64,000 nucleotides of DNA from Polynucleobacter sp. CS-Odin-A6 (lineage in GTDB: Bacteria; Pseudomonadota; Gammaproteobacteria; Burkholderiales; Burkholderiaceae). This document shows positions 48,560-57,173 of the stretch, piece by piece (within the stretch, counting starts at the first letter, position 1; each line of letters starts with the position of its first letter). The notes under the pieces are model-generated. The model was given only the letters and a program-made list of their open reading frames with translations, was not told the origin of the DNA and did no database searches. The position numbers and the translations under genes are program-made. The DNA lies in contig NZ_JACVPD010000001.1 in the NCBI RefSeq assembly GCF_018882095.1, forward strand, positions 620,001 through 684,000. The letters are read 5' to 3'.

Positions 48560-49564
48560 ATGAAAGCATTGGTTTATACACAGCCAAATGAAATGCAGAT
48601 CTTAGATCGTCCCTACCCTTCACTTGACTCTAATGAAGTGGTTCTTAAGATTGAGTCAGTTGGGATTTGCGGCAGCGATATGCATGCTTTTCATGGGCAT
48701 GATCCCAGAAGGAATCCAGGCATAGTTCTTGGGCATGAATTTGCTGGAATCGTTGCAGAGTCTAGTGCCCCATTATTTTCTTTGGGTCAAAGGGTGACTG
48801 GTAACCCATTGATTACCTGTGGACATTGTGAGTATTGCTTGCAGGGCAGAAATAATTTATGCGCTAATCGGACAATGGTAGGCATGACAAGACCGGGTGC
48901 ATTCGCTGAATATATGAGCATTCCAGCAAGCTCATTGATTGCTATTCCGGAGGAGCTCAGTTTAGATGCGGCAGCTCTTACTGAGCCAGCTGCAACAGCA
49001 GTGCATGCCATTAATTTATCTATGCGCGTACTGGTTCGCCCGATACAAGAGTGTCGTGTATTGATATTGGGTGGTGGAGCAATTGGCATGTTATCCGCAT
49101 TGCTCCTAAAGCACTATGGCGTTGATGATTTGACGGTTGCCGAGGTAAATCCATTACGCAGAAAAGCCATTGAAGAGCACGTTAGTTGTAAAACATTGAA
49201 TCCAACTGAAGAAAAAGTATCTGATAGTTCTTATGAATTTGTAATGGACTGTGTTGGGGCTGTGGTTACTAGAAATTCCGCTCTAGCGGCCATAAAGCCC
49301 GGCGGTGTCATTATGCATGTTGGCTTACAGGATTGGTCTAGCGAAATCGATATGCGGAAACTAACTCTAGCTGAAATTACATTGCTAGGAACTTATACTT
49401 ACTCAACCGTAGATCTGCAGGCTACAGTGAATTTATTGGCACGTAATGCATTCGGTGATTTGTCTTGGGTGGAAAAACGTTCTCTCGATGAGGGACCGCA
49501 GGCATTTATGGATCTGCACGCTGGAAAGATTGCTGCGGCAAAGGTGCTGTTGAAGCCGTTCTGA
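48560..49564 (+). CDS. Zinc-dependent medium-chain dehydrogenase
   Basis: 334 residues. Catalytic zinc site in GICGSDMHAFHGH and GHEFAGIV; structural zinc Cys in CGHCEYCLQGRNNLCANR; Rossmann motif LILGGGAIGMLSALL. A polyol/threonine-dehydrogenase-like MDR. With the SDR before it, it could carry out DHPS epimerisation through the 2-oxo compound. It follows the SDR after 11 bases with a good ribosome site. Confidence 0.86.
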   Translation: MKALVYTQPNEMQILDRPYPSLDSNEVVLKIESVGICGSDMHAFHGHDPRRNPGIVLGHEFAGIVAESSAPLFSLGQRVTGNPLITCGHCEYCLQGRNNLCANRTMVGMTRPGAFAEYMSIPASSLIAIPEELSLDAAALTEPAATAVHAINLSMRVLVRPIQECRVLILGGGAIGMLSALLLKHYGVDDLTVAEVNPLRRKAIEEHVSCKTLNPTEEKVSDSSYEFVMDCVGAVVTRNSALAAIKPGGVIMHVGLQDWSSEIDMRKLTLAEITLLGTYTYSTVDLQATVNLLARNAFGDLSWVEKRSLDEGPQAFMDLHAGKIAAAKVLLKPF

Positions 49565-49594
49565 TTAAGTCCAAACATCGCAAAAGGATTGCTT

Positions 49595-50743
49595 ATGCAG
49601 TTTGATTTCTATTCCACCCGTTCTATTTTAGTTCAACGTGGTGGCTCTTCTCAGCTTGCAAAAATCACTCAAGAGTATGGCGCTCATAAGGTACTGATTA
49701 TTACTGACCCTGGCATTCTTTCTTCAGGGTTACTTGACAAAGTATTGCCGCAGTTCAGTGATTTGAATATTCCTGTAGATATTTTTTCCGATGTGCAGGC
49801 AGACCCCTCTGTTGCAGTGATCGAGAAAGCTGCTCAGGTGGCACAGGCATGTAAAGCGGATTGTGTGATTGGATTTGGGGGTGGAAGCTCCATGGATGTA
49901 GCGAAACTAGTAGCTTTGCTATCGCTGGGTAACGAGAAATTAGTGGATATTTACGGAATTGGTAATGTTAAGGGGCCACGCCTACCTTTAATTTTGGTTC
50001 CTACTACAGCAGGCACAGGTTCTGAGGTGACTAAAAGTTCAGTGGTTACGTTTAGCGAGAGCGAAAAGAAGGGCGTGCTTTCCCCTCATTTATTACCAGA
50101 TGTTGCACTGCTAGATGCAGAATTAACTCTGGGTTTACCTGCTCCTGTTACTGCAGCTACAGGAATTGATGCCATGGTTCATGCTATCGAAGCATTTACA
50201 ACCAAGCATTTAAAAAATCCAATAGCTGATTGTTTGGCAAAGGAGGCGCTCAGACTCTTGTCTAACAATATTCATCAAGCTGTCCATTCAGGTTCCGATA
50301 TCGCGGCTCGTGAAAATATGTTGCTTGGTGCATGTTTAGCTGGCATGGCCTTTACCAATGCACCAGTTGCTGGAGTCCATGCTTTAGCCTATCCAATAGG
50401 GGCAAGATTTCATATACCCCATGGGCTTTCTAATTCTTTAATATTAGCCCCGGTGATGCGTTTTAATATAGAGGCAGCGCATGTGATGTATGCAGAGCTT
50501 GGACAAATTATTAAACCAGGTCTTAGAGGTTCAACCATGGAGCAAGCCTCTGAACTGGTAGATTATCTTGGAGACTTAGCAGGGGAGTTGGGCCTACCAA
50601 CGCGTTTAAGAGATGTGGGGATCGTTAATGGAGATATTGACCAGCTGGCAATTGATGCTATGTTGCAAACTCGACTACTAATGAATAGTCCACGGAAAAT
50701 AACGCTTCATGATGCCGTAAAACTCTATAGAGAGGCTTTATAA
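49595..50743 (+). CDS. Iron-containing alcohol dehydrogenase
   Basis: 382 residues from ATG 49595, which has AAAAGGA at the right distance; an in-frame TTG at 49589 is less likely. Group III ADH motifs: GFGGGSSMDVAKL, PTTAGTGSEVTKSSVV, and iron ligands Asp/His within GIDAMVHAIEAF and YPIGARFHIPHG. It oxidises or reduces a small alcohol/aldehyde. In a sulfonate pathway it could act on sulfolactaldehyde or sulfoacetaldehyde; this is inference. Its stop overlaps the convergent LysR gene by 6 bases. Confidence 0.87.
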   Translation: MQFDFYSTRSILVQRGGSSQLAKITQEYGAHKVLIITDPGILSSGLLDKVLPQFSDLNIPVDIFSDVQADPSVAVIEKAAQVAQACKADCVIGFGGGSSMDVAKLVALLSLGNEKLVDIYGIGNVKGPRLPLILVPTTAGTGSEVTKSSVVTFSESEKKGVLSPHLLPDVALLDAELTLGLPAPVTAATGIDAMVHAIEAFTTKHLKNPIADCLAKEALRLLSNNIHQAVHSGSDIAARENMLLGACLAGMAFTNAPVAGVHALAYPIGARFHIPHGLSNSLILAPVMRFNIEAAHVMYAELGQIIKPGLRGSTMEQASELVDYLGDLAGELGLPTRLRDVGIVNGDIDQLAIDAMLQTRLLMNSPRKITLHDAVKLYREAL

Positions 50744-51613
50744 GTTGGCTAAAAAGTGCTGTTTAATAGCCTGAGTAATATTTTGACGGCCATGTTTTTT
50801 TCTCTCAAGTAAACCTACTTTTCGGTAGATAATTCTTCCTGGCAGATCTTTGATCTTCAGTTGACGATCACTAGCCCAAGAAATATTTGCCAGTTTTGGA
50901 ATGATTGAATAGCCGAGCCCTTGCCGAACTAATTCAATGATAGCTTCCACAGAATTTAACTCCATTCCTTCTTTAATAGAAAGCCTATTGGTCCTTATGG
51001 TTTGATCTACTAGGTGTCCTGTCCATGTATTACGTTCAAAACGTATAAAAGGTAAGTCGGAATCTAAGATCTCAGAACGATCTCTTTTTTTGAATATAGT
51101 GGCTGGAACAATCATGATCATCGGTTCCTTGTAAAGCTCGGTCCATTGAACATGTTGTGGCAATGTATAAGGTGACTCAGTGACAATTGCAGCATCTAAA
51201 CTGCCATCAAGCACTTGATCTAGAAAATCACTTGATAGGCCGGCGATCAATTTCACTTCAAGACTAGGGTAGGCTTGCTTAATTTTATTCAGCGTACTTC
51301 CAAAGGCTCCCATTAAGGTTGAAACGAGTGCGCCCAACACAATAGTTCCACTCAGCTCAGATTTGAAGTCAGAGCCTAAGGCTTCATAGCGGGCGATAAT
51401 TTCTTGGATCGGCTCAATTAAAGATTTGCCTTGGTGATTTAAGGTCATGGAGCGTTTGGTTCTATCAAAAAGATCCACGCCAATATCTGCCTCTAGCTGC
51501 TGTAATTGCTGACCTGCAGCAGCGGCAGTAAGGCCTATCTCGCGTGCGGCCGCCGCCACGCTTTTATGTCGGGAAACGGCGAGAAAATTTTTCAGTATTT
51601 TGATGCTGGACAT
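50738..51613 (-). CDS. LysR-family regulator of the SDH/fumarase-like operon
   Basis: 291 residues. N-terminal winged helix MSSIKILKNFLAVSRHK, AAAAGQQLQQLEADIGVDLFDR, then the effector-binding domain from about residue 90 (GTIVLGALVSTLMGAF). It is divergent from the iron-sulfur subunit gene with an 82-base gap, the standard layout for a LysR regulator and its target. The inducer is unknown and would be expected to be a substrate of the operon. Confidence 0.88.
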   Translation of the reverse strand: MSSIKILKNFLAVSRHKSVAAAAREIGLTAAAAGQQLQQLEADIGVDLFDRTKRSMTLNHQGKSLIEPIQEIIARYEALGSDFKSELSGTIVLGALVSTLMGAFGSTLNKIKQAYPSLEVKLIAGLSSDFLDQVLDGSLDAAIVTESPYTLPQHVQWTELYKEPMIMIVPATIFKKRDRSEILDSDLPFIRFERNTWTGHLVDQTIRTNRLSIKEGMELNSVEAIIELVRQGLGYSIIPKLANISWASDRQLKIKDLPGRIIYRKVGLLERKKHGRQNITQAIKQHFLANL

Positions 51614-51683
51614 GGGTTTATATATAAAGTAATTTTTTATCTCAAAGAAAATTATATTCGATTTATTTTTTATTATCTGCAGA

Positions 51684-51689
51684 TATAAT
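51684..51689 (+). promoter_or_regulatory. -10 box of the SDH/fumarase-like operon (leaderless start)
   Basis: A perfect TATAAT at 51684-51689, six bases before the ATG at 51696. With the usual 6-7 base distance transcription would begin at or next to the A of the start codon. No Shine-Dalgarno sequence and no good -35 box are visible, which fits activation by LysR and a leaderless mRNA. Confidence 0.55.
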
Positions 51690-51695
51690 TAGCCA

Positions 51696-52427
51696 ATGTC
51701 TAATACAGATCTCAAAGTAACTGTCTGGCGTGGTGCTCAAGAAGGTGAGTTTGTTGAGTATTTGGTGCCTCGGAACCCAAATCAAACGGTTTTGGATGTG
51801 GTGACCTACATTCAACGCAAGCTAGACCCTACCCTGAGCTATCGCTTTGCTTGTCGTGTCGGCATGTGCGGCTCCTGTGCAATGACGGTCAATGGTGTTG
51901 CTCGGTGGACTTGCCGCACCCATGTCTCTCAGATAGTGAAGGGCGATTCATTAGAGATTGCCCCATTGAATAATCTCCCTGTGATTAAAGATCTTGCAAC
52001 CGATATGCGAGAGTTTTTTAATAAATGGAAAGGGGCTGTTGGCTTCTTTAAGGGAGATAAAACCCGACACGATGATTTCGCCAGAGTAGAGCCAGAATCA
52101 ACTGAGCGTCAGTTAGCTAATGCGGGTATAGAATGCATTGGCTGTGCAGTCTGTTATGCCTCTTGTGAGGTGGTTGAAAGTCGCCCAAATTATCTTGGTC
52201 CGGCAGCCTTAAATCGTGCCTGGACATTAACAAATGACGTACGTGATGTGCAGCAATTAGATCGTCTACGAGCTATCGCTGGAGATGAAGGTTGCCATGC
52301 ATGCCATACGCAGGGATCCTGTACTGAGCGTTGCCCTAAAAAATTAGAGCCTACCGCCAGTATTTCTGGGTTGAAAAAGTTAGTAGCAAGAGCGGCCGTG
52401 CGAGGAAGTAAGTGGGGCAAACTGTGA
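51696..52427 (+). CDS. Succinate dehydrogenase/fumarate reductase-like iron-sulfur subunit
   Basis: 243 residues. N-terminal [2Fe-2S] domain with CRVGMCGSCAMTVNG and WTCRTH, then the [4Fe-4S] site CIGCAVCYASCEVV and the third cluster region CHACHTQGSCTERCPKKLEP. All ligands expected for an SdhB/FrdB subunit can be placed. It passes electrons from the flavoprotein (54634-56352) to quinone through the membrane anchors. This is not the housekeeping sdh order (CDAB); genes for a hydratase are inserted before the flavoprotein. Confidence 0.88.
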   Translation: MSNTDLKVTVWRGAQEGEFVEYLVPRNPNQTVLDVVTYIQRKLDPTLSYRFACRVGMCGSCAMTVNGVARWTCRTHVSQIVKGDSLEIAPLNNLPVIKDLATDMREFFNKWKGAVGFFKGDKTRHDDFARVEPESTERQLANAGIECIGCAVCYASCEVVESRPNYLGPAALNRAWTLTNDVRDVQQLDRLRAIAGDEGCHACHTQGSCTERCPKKLEPTASISGLKKLVARAAVRGSKWGKL

Positions 52428-52774
52428 GCCAAGGCGTAATGCAGGCCAAGCTTTGGTATGCCCAAAGAATCAGCGCCATGGTTCTGGGTATTTGTGTGAG
52501 CATTCATCTAGTCATTATTTTTTATGCGATACGAGGCGGTCTTACTGCAGAAGAGATTCTTGGGCGCACCCAAGGCAATATTGCCTTCGCTCTTTTTTAT
52601 GAAATTTTTGTCTTGGCGTGCTTTGTGCATGCACCGATTGGCTTAGCTAATATTCTTGAAGAGAATCTCTCTAAAGGATTTATTTCTAAGAGCTTATCTT
52701 TGATATTAGCGGCTCTCATACTCGTTCTGGGTAGCACTGCTGTCATCGGTGTTTACGCCGGAGGGAGCTTATGA
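52412..52774 (+). CDS. Membrane anchor subunit, SdhD-like
   Basis: 120 residues from a GTG at 52412 with AGGA five bases before it; it overlaps the iron-sulfur gene by 16 bases. Three hydrophobic helices: MVLGICVSIHLVIIFYA, FYEIFVLACFVHAPIGLA and SLILAALILVLGSTAVIGV. His in the first two helices could bind heme b. It overlaps the next anchor gene by ATGA. Weak primary sequence conservation is normal for these subunits; position and topology support the call. Confidence 0.72.
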   Translation: MGQTVSQGVMQAKLWYAQRISAMVLGICVSIHLVIIFYAIRGGLTAEEILGRTQGNIAFALFYEIFVLACFVHAPIGLANILEENLSKGFISKSLSLILAALILVLGSTAVIGVYAGGSL

Positions 52775-53130
52775 GCTCCAGGCCTAAACTCGATCTACGA
52801 GCAAAAAATCATCTTTCCTATTTTGCTTATGCATGCCATCGTTTCTCCGGCTTGTTGTTGGCTTGCTTTATTCCTTTGCATTTCTTAATGCTCTCTCAGT
52901 CTTTGCGGGGCGCAAGTGGTTTTGAGCGCTACTTAGAATTAACGGATTTTTGGGTTTTTAAATTCGGCGAGTGGGCGCTTGTTATTTTGTTAGCAATTCA
53001 TTTGGTCGGTGGAATTCGGCTGATCATGATTGAGTTTGGCCCTTGGCGCGGGCTTCGTAAGGCTTGGACCCAAGCAGCTATTTTGTTTGGTATTGCTTGT
53101 GGCCTTCTATTTTTGTATTTAGCAAATTGA
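52771..53130 (+). CDS. Membrane anchor subunit, SdhC-like cytochrome b
   Basis: 119 residues with three helices. The SdhC signature HRFSGLLLACFIPLHF and a heme-ligand His in ILLAIHLVGGIRLIMIE are visible. Together with the SdhD-like subunit it should hold the quinone site and heme b in the inner membrane. Begins in the ATGA overlap with the previous gene; 11 bases before the hydratase alpha gene. Confidence 0.8.
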   Translation: MSSRPKLDLRAKNHLSYFAYACHRFSGLLLACFIPLHFLMLSQSLRGASGFERYLELTDFWVFKFGEWALVILLAIHLVGGIRLIMIEFGPWRGLRKAWTQAAILFGIACGLLFLYLAN

Positions 53131-53141
53131 TTGGTTAATTT

Positions 53142-54017
53142 ATGCATTTACAAATGAAAGCTGTTGAAGAGGCTTGCAAAGAACTCTATATCCGTGCCTT
53201 GAAGGTACTTCCAGACGATGTCAAAGCGGGTATTGAGCGCTTAAATCAGGGGGAATCAGATGCTCGTGCGCAGGTGGTGCTCAAAACGATGATTACCAAT
53301 ATCGCTGTGGCGGAGCGCGAGGATAACTTGCTTTGTCAAGATACTGGGTTGCCGATCTACAAGGTCAAAATTGGTCGTAATGTTCAGCTTGACGGTATGG
53401 AGCTAAAGGCAGCCATTCGAAAGGGATGTGAGCGCGCAACTACTGAATACCCATTGCGCTCCTCTGTCGTTCATCCGATTACCAGAAAAAATAATCACAC
53501 CTCTTGTGGTATTGATATGCCGGCAATTAGCATTGATTTTTGTGATGAGGATCAGGTGCTTGAAATTGAGATGGTTCCTAAAGGTAGCGGCTCAGAAAAT
53601 AATTCTTTTCTAAAGATGGCTATACCAGCTGATGGAATTAATGGAGTTAAATCTTTTGTCATTGAGAGCGTTGTCTCTGCTGGTGGCAAGACTTGCCCAC
53701 CGACGATTGTCGGCGTTGGTGTTGGCGGTACATCCGAGCAATGTGTTGCAATGGCAAAACGGGCAGCTACAAGGCCCTTAGGTACAGTATGTAGTGATAA
53801 AGAGGGCGCTAAGCTAGAGCAGGAATTGACTGCTGCTGTGAATAAGCTAGGTATTGGTCCTCAGGGTTTAGGTGGCGACGGTACCGCATTTGCTGTCCAT
53901 GTTGAATTAGCCCATACCCATATCACCTTAAATCCAGTGGCTGTCAATATGCAGTGTCATTCTGCGCGTAGAGCGCGTGCAACATTTACGCCTGATGGCG
54001 TCACTTACGGTTTCTAG
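53142..54017 (+). CDS. Class I fumarase/tartrate dehydratase-type hydratase, alpha subunit
   Basis: 291 residues matching the N-terminal half of class I fumarases (TtdA/FumA-alpha). Cluster cysteines are in NLLCQDTGLPIYKV, NNHTSCGID and GGKTCPPTIVGVGVGG; the core GSGSENNSF is also kept. The [4Fe-4S] cluster binds the substrate carboxylate and hydroxyl. With the beta subunit it hydrates a fumarate-like acid; fumarate, mesaconate or a substituted fumarate, or dehydration of tartrate, all fit the family. Confidence 0.86.
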   Translation: MHLQMKAVEEACKELYIRALKVLPDDVKAGIERLNQGESDARAQVVLKTMITNIAVAEREDNLLCQDTGLPIYKVKIGRNVQLDGMELKAAIRKGCERATTEYPLRSSVVHPITRKNNHTSCGIDMPAISIDFCDEDQVLEIEMVPKGSGSENNSFLKMAIPADGINGVKSFVIESVVSAGGKTCPPTIVGVGVGGTSEQCVAMAKRAATRPLGTVCSDKEGAKLEQELTAAVNKLGIGPQGLGGDGTAFAVHVELAHTHITLNPVAVNMQCHSARRARATFTPDGVTYGF

Positions 54018-54025
54018 GGGTAGAG

Positions 54026-54637
54026 ATGGCACATTACAATCTTTCAACTCCAGTGAGTGAGGCGGATGTTCGTCAGCTCCGCATTAACGACACGGTGACA
54101 TTACAAAAAACCCTGTTTGGTATTCGGGATGCCACGCAAATTCACATGTTTGATCACGGCCGAAAAACGCGCTTTGATCTTCAAGGCCACGCCGTGATTC
54201 ATACGGCTCCCAATGTGCGTAAGGTTCCTATTAGCGAGGAGTTCCCAGCGGGTTATCAACCGATTTGTATTGGCACCACTACGTCAGATCGCATGGAGCG
54301 TTTCACACGTCCATTGATGGCTGAAAACGGAGTACGAATGATCGTGGGTAAGGGTGGCCTCCGTGAAGGATCTGCTGCAGCTTTTCAGGAAATAGGCGGC
54401 GTGTATCTCGCCATTATTGGTGGAACAGCAGCACTCGAGACAACTTGGATCAAGCAAATTGAAGAGGTTGATATGGATGATCTCAACCCAGAATCTCTCT
54501 GGCGTTTCAAGATTAAAGACTTTGGCCCTTTATTAGTTGCAATGGATAGTCACGGCGGCAGCATTTATCAAGAAGTGAAAAATGAGGTTTCTCGTAATAA
54601 AGAGGCCGTCCTTAAGAGCCTAGGAATTTCTTCATGA
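54026..54637 (+). CDS. Class I fumarase/tartrate dehydratase-type hydratase, beta subunit
   Basis: 203 residues matching the C-terminal swivel domain of class I fumarases (TtdB). Features: LRINDTVTLQKTLFGIRDA, PICIGTTTSDRMERF, MIVGKGGL and the C-terminal FGPLLVAMDSHGGSIYQEV. It completes the active site of the alpha subunit. It overlaps the flavoprotein start by ATGA, so the hydratase and the oxidoreductase are made together. Confidence 0.86.
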   Translation: MAHYNLSTPVSEADVRQLRINDTVTLQKTLFGIRDATQIHMFDHGRKTRFDLQGHAVIHTAPNVRKVPISEEFPAGYQPICIGTTTSDRMERFTRPLMAENGVRMIVGKGGLREGSAAAFQEIGGVYLAIIGGTAALETTWIKQIEEVDMDDLNPESLWRFKIKDFGPLLVAMDSHGGSIYQEVKNEVSRNKEAVLKSLGISS

Positions 54638-56352
54638 ATATTGCTATTCTAGAAACGGATATCTTGATTTTAGGATCTGGCGGAGCGGGATTATTTGCAG
54701 CCTTACATGCCCACCAAACCAACCCAGATCTCCACATTACGATCGCTGTAAAGGGTCTGCTTGGTAAGTGCGGTTGTACTCGAATGGTGCAAGGCGGTTA
54801 CAACGTAGCCTTGGCAGAAGGGGATTCTGTTGAACGTCATTTTATGGATACGATCGAAGGTGGCAAATGGTTATCCGACCAGGAGTTGGCATGGACTTTG
54901 GTCAATAAGGCGGTAGAACGTATTCGTGAACTTGAGAATGAATTAGGTTGTTTTTTTGATCGCAACCCGGACGGAACAGTCCATCAAAAAGCATTCGCCG
55001 GGCAAACCTTTGATCGTACGGTCCACAAAGGAGATTTGACTGGTATTGAGATTATTAGTCGATTAGCTGAGCAAGTGTGGTCTAGAGGAATTCACCGTCT
55101 AGAGGAATATAGAGCGGTTGAGTTAATTCATAGCGAGGATGGCAAGTCGCTCGCTGGCGTATTGATGCTAGACATGCAAACTGGTCAGTTCACACTGGTA
55201 CGAGCGAAGGCAGTGCTCTTGGCTACTGGTGGTGGCCCTACGATGTATAAGTACCATACACCTTCAGGTGATAAGAGTTGTGATGGACTAGCTATGGCAC
55301 TTCGCGCAGGTCTTACGCTGCGTGATATGGAAATGGTGCAGTTTCATCCAACAGGATTACTAGCTGGTCCCGGCACAAGGATGACTGGTACTGTTTTAGA
55401 GGAAGGCTTGAGAGGCGCAGGCGGCTATTTACTCAATGGCAATCAAGAGCGCTTTATGGGCAACTATGATCCTCGTAATGAACGTGCTACACGCGATATT
55501 GTTTCGCGTTCTATTAATTCTGAAATCAGGGCAGGCAGAGCCACCCCTAATGGCGGTGTTTATATTCAGATGAGCCACCTTGGTCCTGATAATGTGCGCA
55601 AGCAATTTAAAGGCATGGTTGAGCGATGTGCTGACAGCGGCTTTGATTTAGCGGGAGATCTGGTAGAGGTTGTGCCAACTGCACATTACATGATGGGCGG
55701 ATTAATCTTTAAGGCGAACTGCAGCACTGAGTTGCCAGGTCTATTTGCGGCGGGTGAAGATACCGGAGGAGTGCATGGGGCAAATCGTCTCGGTGGTAAT
55801 GGCGTAGCTAACTCAACCGTGTTTGGTGGCATTGCCGGTGAGGAGATGGCAAAGTGGGTTGTGTCCCAGACTTTGCAAGAGTGCAATATGGCAGAGGTGC
55901 ATGCCAGCATAAAGGCTCATGAGGCTCCATTAGAAAGACCGGCAGGGGATATCGAATCCATTCGTGATGCTCTGGCAGAGTGTATGTGGGATGACGTAGG
56001 TATCTCAAGAACAAAAGACAGTTTGCTCCGAGCTCGCACTAAGCTGGATGAGTTAGGTCAGCAATTACATCACATTGGTGTTGGCGATATCCAAAGGGAA
56101 TACAGCATTACATGGCAAGACTGGATGAATTTAAATAATCTGATCTTGGTCAGTAAGTCGGTAACTGAGGCTGCGCTATCTCGAGAAAATTCTAGAGGAG
56201 CTCACTATCGTGATGATTTTCCTGAGCCGGGATCAATGGAGGAGTCCTACTTCACTGCGGTTCATTTAGCCAAAGATAGAATAGAAATTAAAAATAGACC
56301 AGTTCAATTTACGATGATTAAGCCTGGTGAGACTATTTTGGTAGAGGCTTAA
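54634..56352 (+). CDS. Fumarate reductase/succinate dehydrogenase-like flavoprotein without flavinylation His
   Basis: 572 residues. FAD-binding ILGSGGAGLFAALHA at the start, substrate-site motifs MVQFHPTGL, LEEGLRGAGGYLL, VPTAHYMMGG and GVHGANRLGGNGVANS, all kept as in SdhA/FrdA. Where SdhA/FrdA have SHTVAAQGG with the His that binds FAD covalently, this protein has GCTRMVQGG, so FAD should be bound non-covalently, as in L-aspartate oxidase. That usually lowers the flavin potential and disfavours succinate oxidation. The neighbours (Fe-S subunit, anchors) show that it works in a membrane complex and not as NadB. Confidence 0.85.
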   Translation: MNIAILETDILILGSGGAGLFAALHAHQTNPDLHITIAVKGLLGKCGCTRMVQGGYNVALAEGDSVERHFMDTIEGGKWLSDQELAWTLVNKAVERIRELENELGCFFDRNPDGTVHQKAFAGQTFDRTVHKGDLTGIEIISRLAEQVWSRGIHRLEEYRAVELIHSEDGKSLAGVLMLDMQTGQFTLVRAKAVLLATGGGPTMYKYHTPSGDKSCDGLAMALRAGLTLRDMEMVQFHPTGLLAGPGTRMTGTVLEEGLRGAGGYLLNGNQERFMGNYDPRNERATRDIVSRSINSEIRAGRATPNGGVYIQMSHLGPDNVRKQFKGMVERCADSGFDLAGDLVEVVPTAHYMMGGLIFKANCSTELPGLFAAGEDTGGVHGANRLGGNGVANSTVFGGIAGEEMAKWVVSQTLQECNMAEVHASIKAHEAPLERPAGDIESIRDALAECMWDDVGISRTKDSLLRARTKLDELGQQLHHIGVGDIQREYSITWQDWMNLNNLILVSKSVTEAALSRENSRGAHYRDDFPEPGSMEESYFTAVHLAKDRIEIKNRPVQFTMIKPGETILVEA

Positions 56353-56363
56353 TTATTTTTGAA

Positions 56364-57107
56364 TTGATTGAGCCGGCCTCGTTTGCGTTAGCGACCTTGA
56401 TCGTTCTGTGCGCATTCTTCATCTTTGGGGTTTCAGGATTTGGTTCTTCAATAGTCGCTGTACCATTACTGGTCCAGATGTACCCCTTGAAGGTAGTTGT
56501 ACCGATGATGGTGATCATCGATATCTGTGCATCGCTTTATATTGGTAGAAAATCTTCCAGCGATGCCAATATTCAAGAGCTGAAATGGTTATTTCCATTT
56601 AGTTTGTTGGGGATGATGCTAGGCATCTTCCTCCTAATACAAGCGCCTAGCGAACCCTTGCTTCTGATTCTCGGGATATTTGCCGCCATTAATGGTGTGC
56701 GCGTTTTAATTCAAAGAAATGTTGAGTTTCAGGATCCGATTAGCAAGTGGTGGGCTGTGCCATTCGGTTTTTTTGGGGGCGCCTTTACTGCTCTTTTTGC
56801 CACCGGCGGCCCTGTTTATGTTTCTTATCTCGGTTTAAGAATCAATAATCCTAAAGTACTTCGCGCAACCATGGCTTTTGCAATCTTTATGCTGGCATTC
56901 TTGCGTCTTACCTTGATGTTGGTCACTGGACTGATCTTGAGTTGGCAGGTAATTGGTTTGGCTGGCTGTTTGCTGCCAGTAGCATTTTTAGGGATCTGGA
57001 CTGGAACTCATGTTCACACTAAGCTTAGCAACACTTCTATGCGCATAGCCTACGGCTCTATATTGGTGTTTGCTGGTTCAATGCTCTTGGTGAGGCAGAT
57101 TACTTAA
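56364..57107 (+). CDS. TauE/SafE-family permease (sulfite/organic anion export)
   Basis: 247 residues from a TTG start; about eight hydrophobic helices in two halves with the family elements FGVSGFGSSIVAVPLLVQM and FFGGAFTALFATGGPVYVSYL. Members export sulfite or sulfoacetate, others move small carboxylates. In this island a sulfite exporter is plausible, since SuyAB releases sulfite. It is 11 bases after the flavoprotein gene and ends the operon at a strong terminator. Membership in the SDH-like operon also allows a role in moving that pathway's acid. Confidence 0.82.
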   Translation: MIEPASFALATLIVLCAFFIFGVSGFGSSIVAVPLLVQMYPLKVVVPMMVIIDICASLYIGRKSSSDANIQELKWLFPFSLLGMMLGIFLLIQAPSEPLLLILGIFAAINGVRVLIQRNVEFQDPISKWWAVPFGFFGGAFTALFATGGPVYVSYLGLRINNPKVLRATMAFAIFMLAFLRLTLMLVTGLILSWQVIGLAGCLLPVAFLGIWTGTHVHTKLSNTSMRIAYGSILVFAGSMLLVRQIT

Positions 57108-57127
57108 ATTCCTGCCCCGTTAGAAAT

Positions 57128-57156
57128 AAAAAAGCGAGGATGAGCCTCGCTTTTTT
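57128..57156. terminator. Bidirectional terminator between TauE and Bug genes
   Basis: GCGAGG (57134-57139), loop ATGAG, CCTCGC (57145-57150), flanked by A-run on the left and six T on the right, so it works in both directions. It ends the TauE operon rightward and the Bug gene leftward. Confidence 0.9.
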
Positions 57157-57173
57157 ATTTACTGAGCCGCTTT

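Noticed and set aside
54634..56352. L-aspartate oxidase (NadB) or APS reductase AprA
   Set aside because: No nadA/nadC or aprB; the Fe-S subunit and two membrane anchors in the same operon point to an SDH/FRD-type complex.
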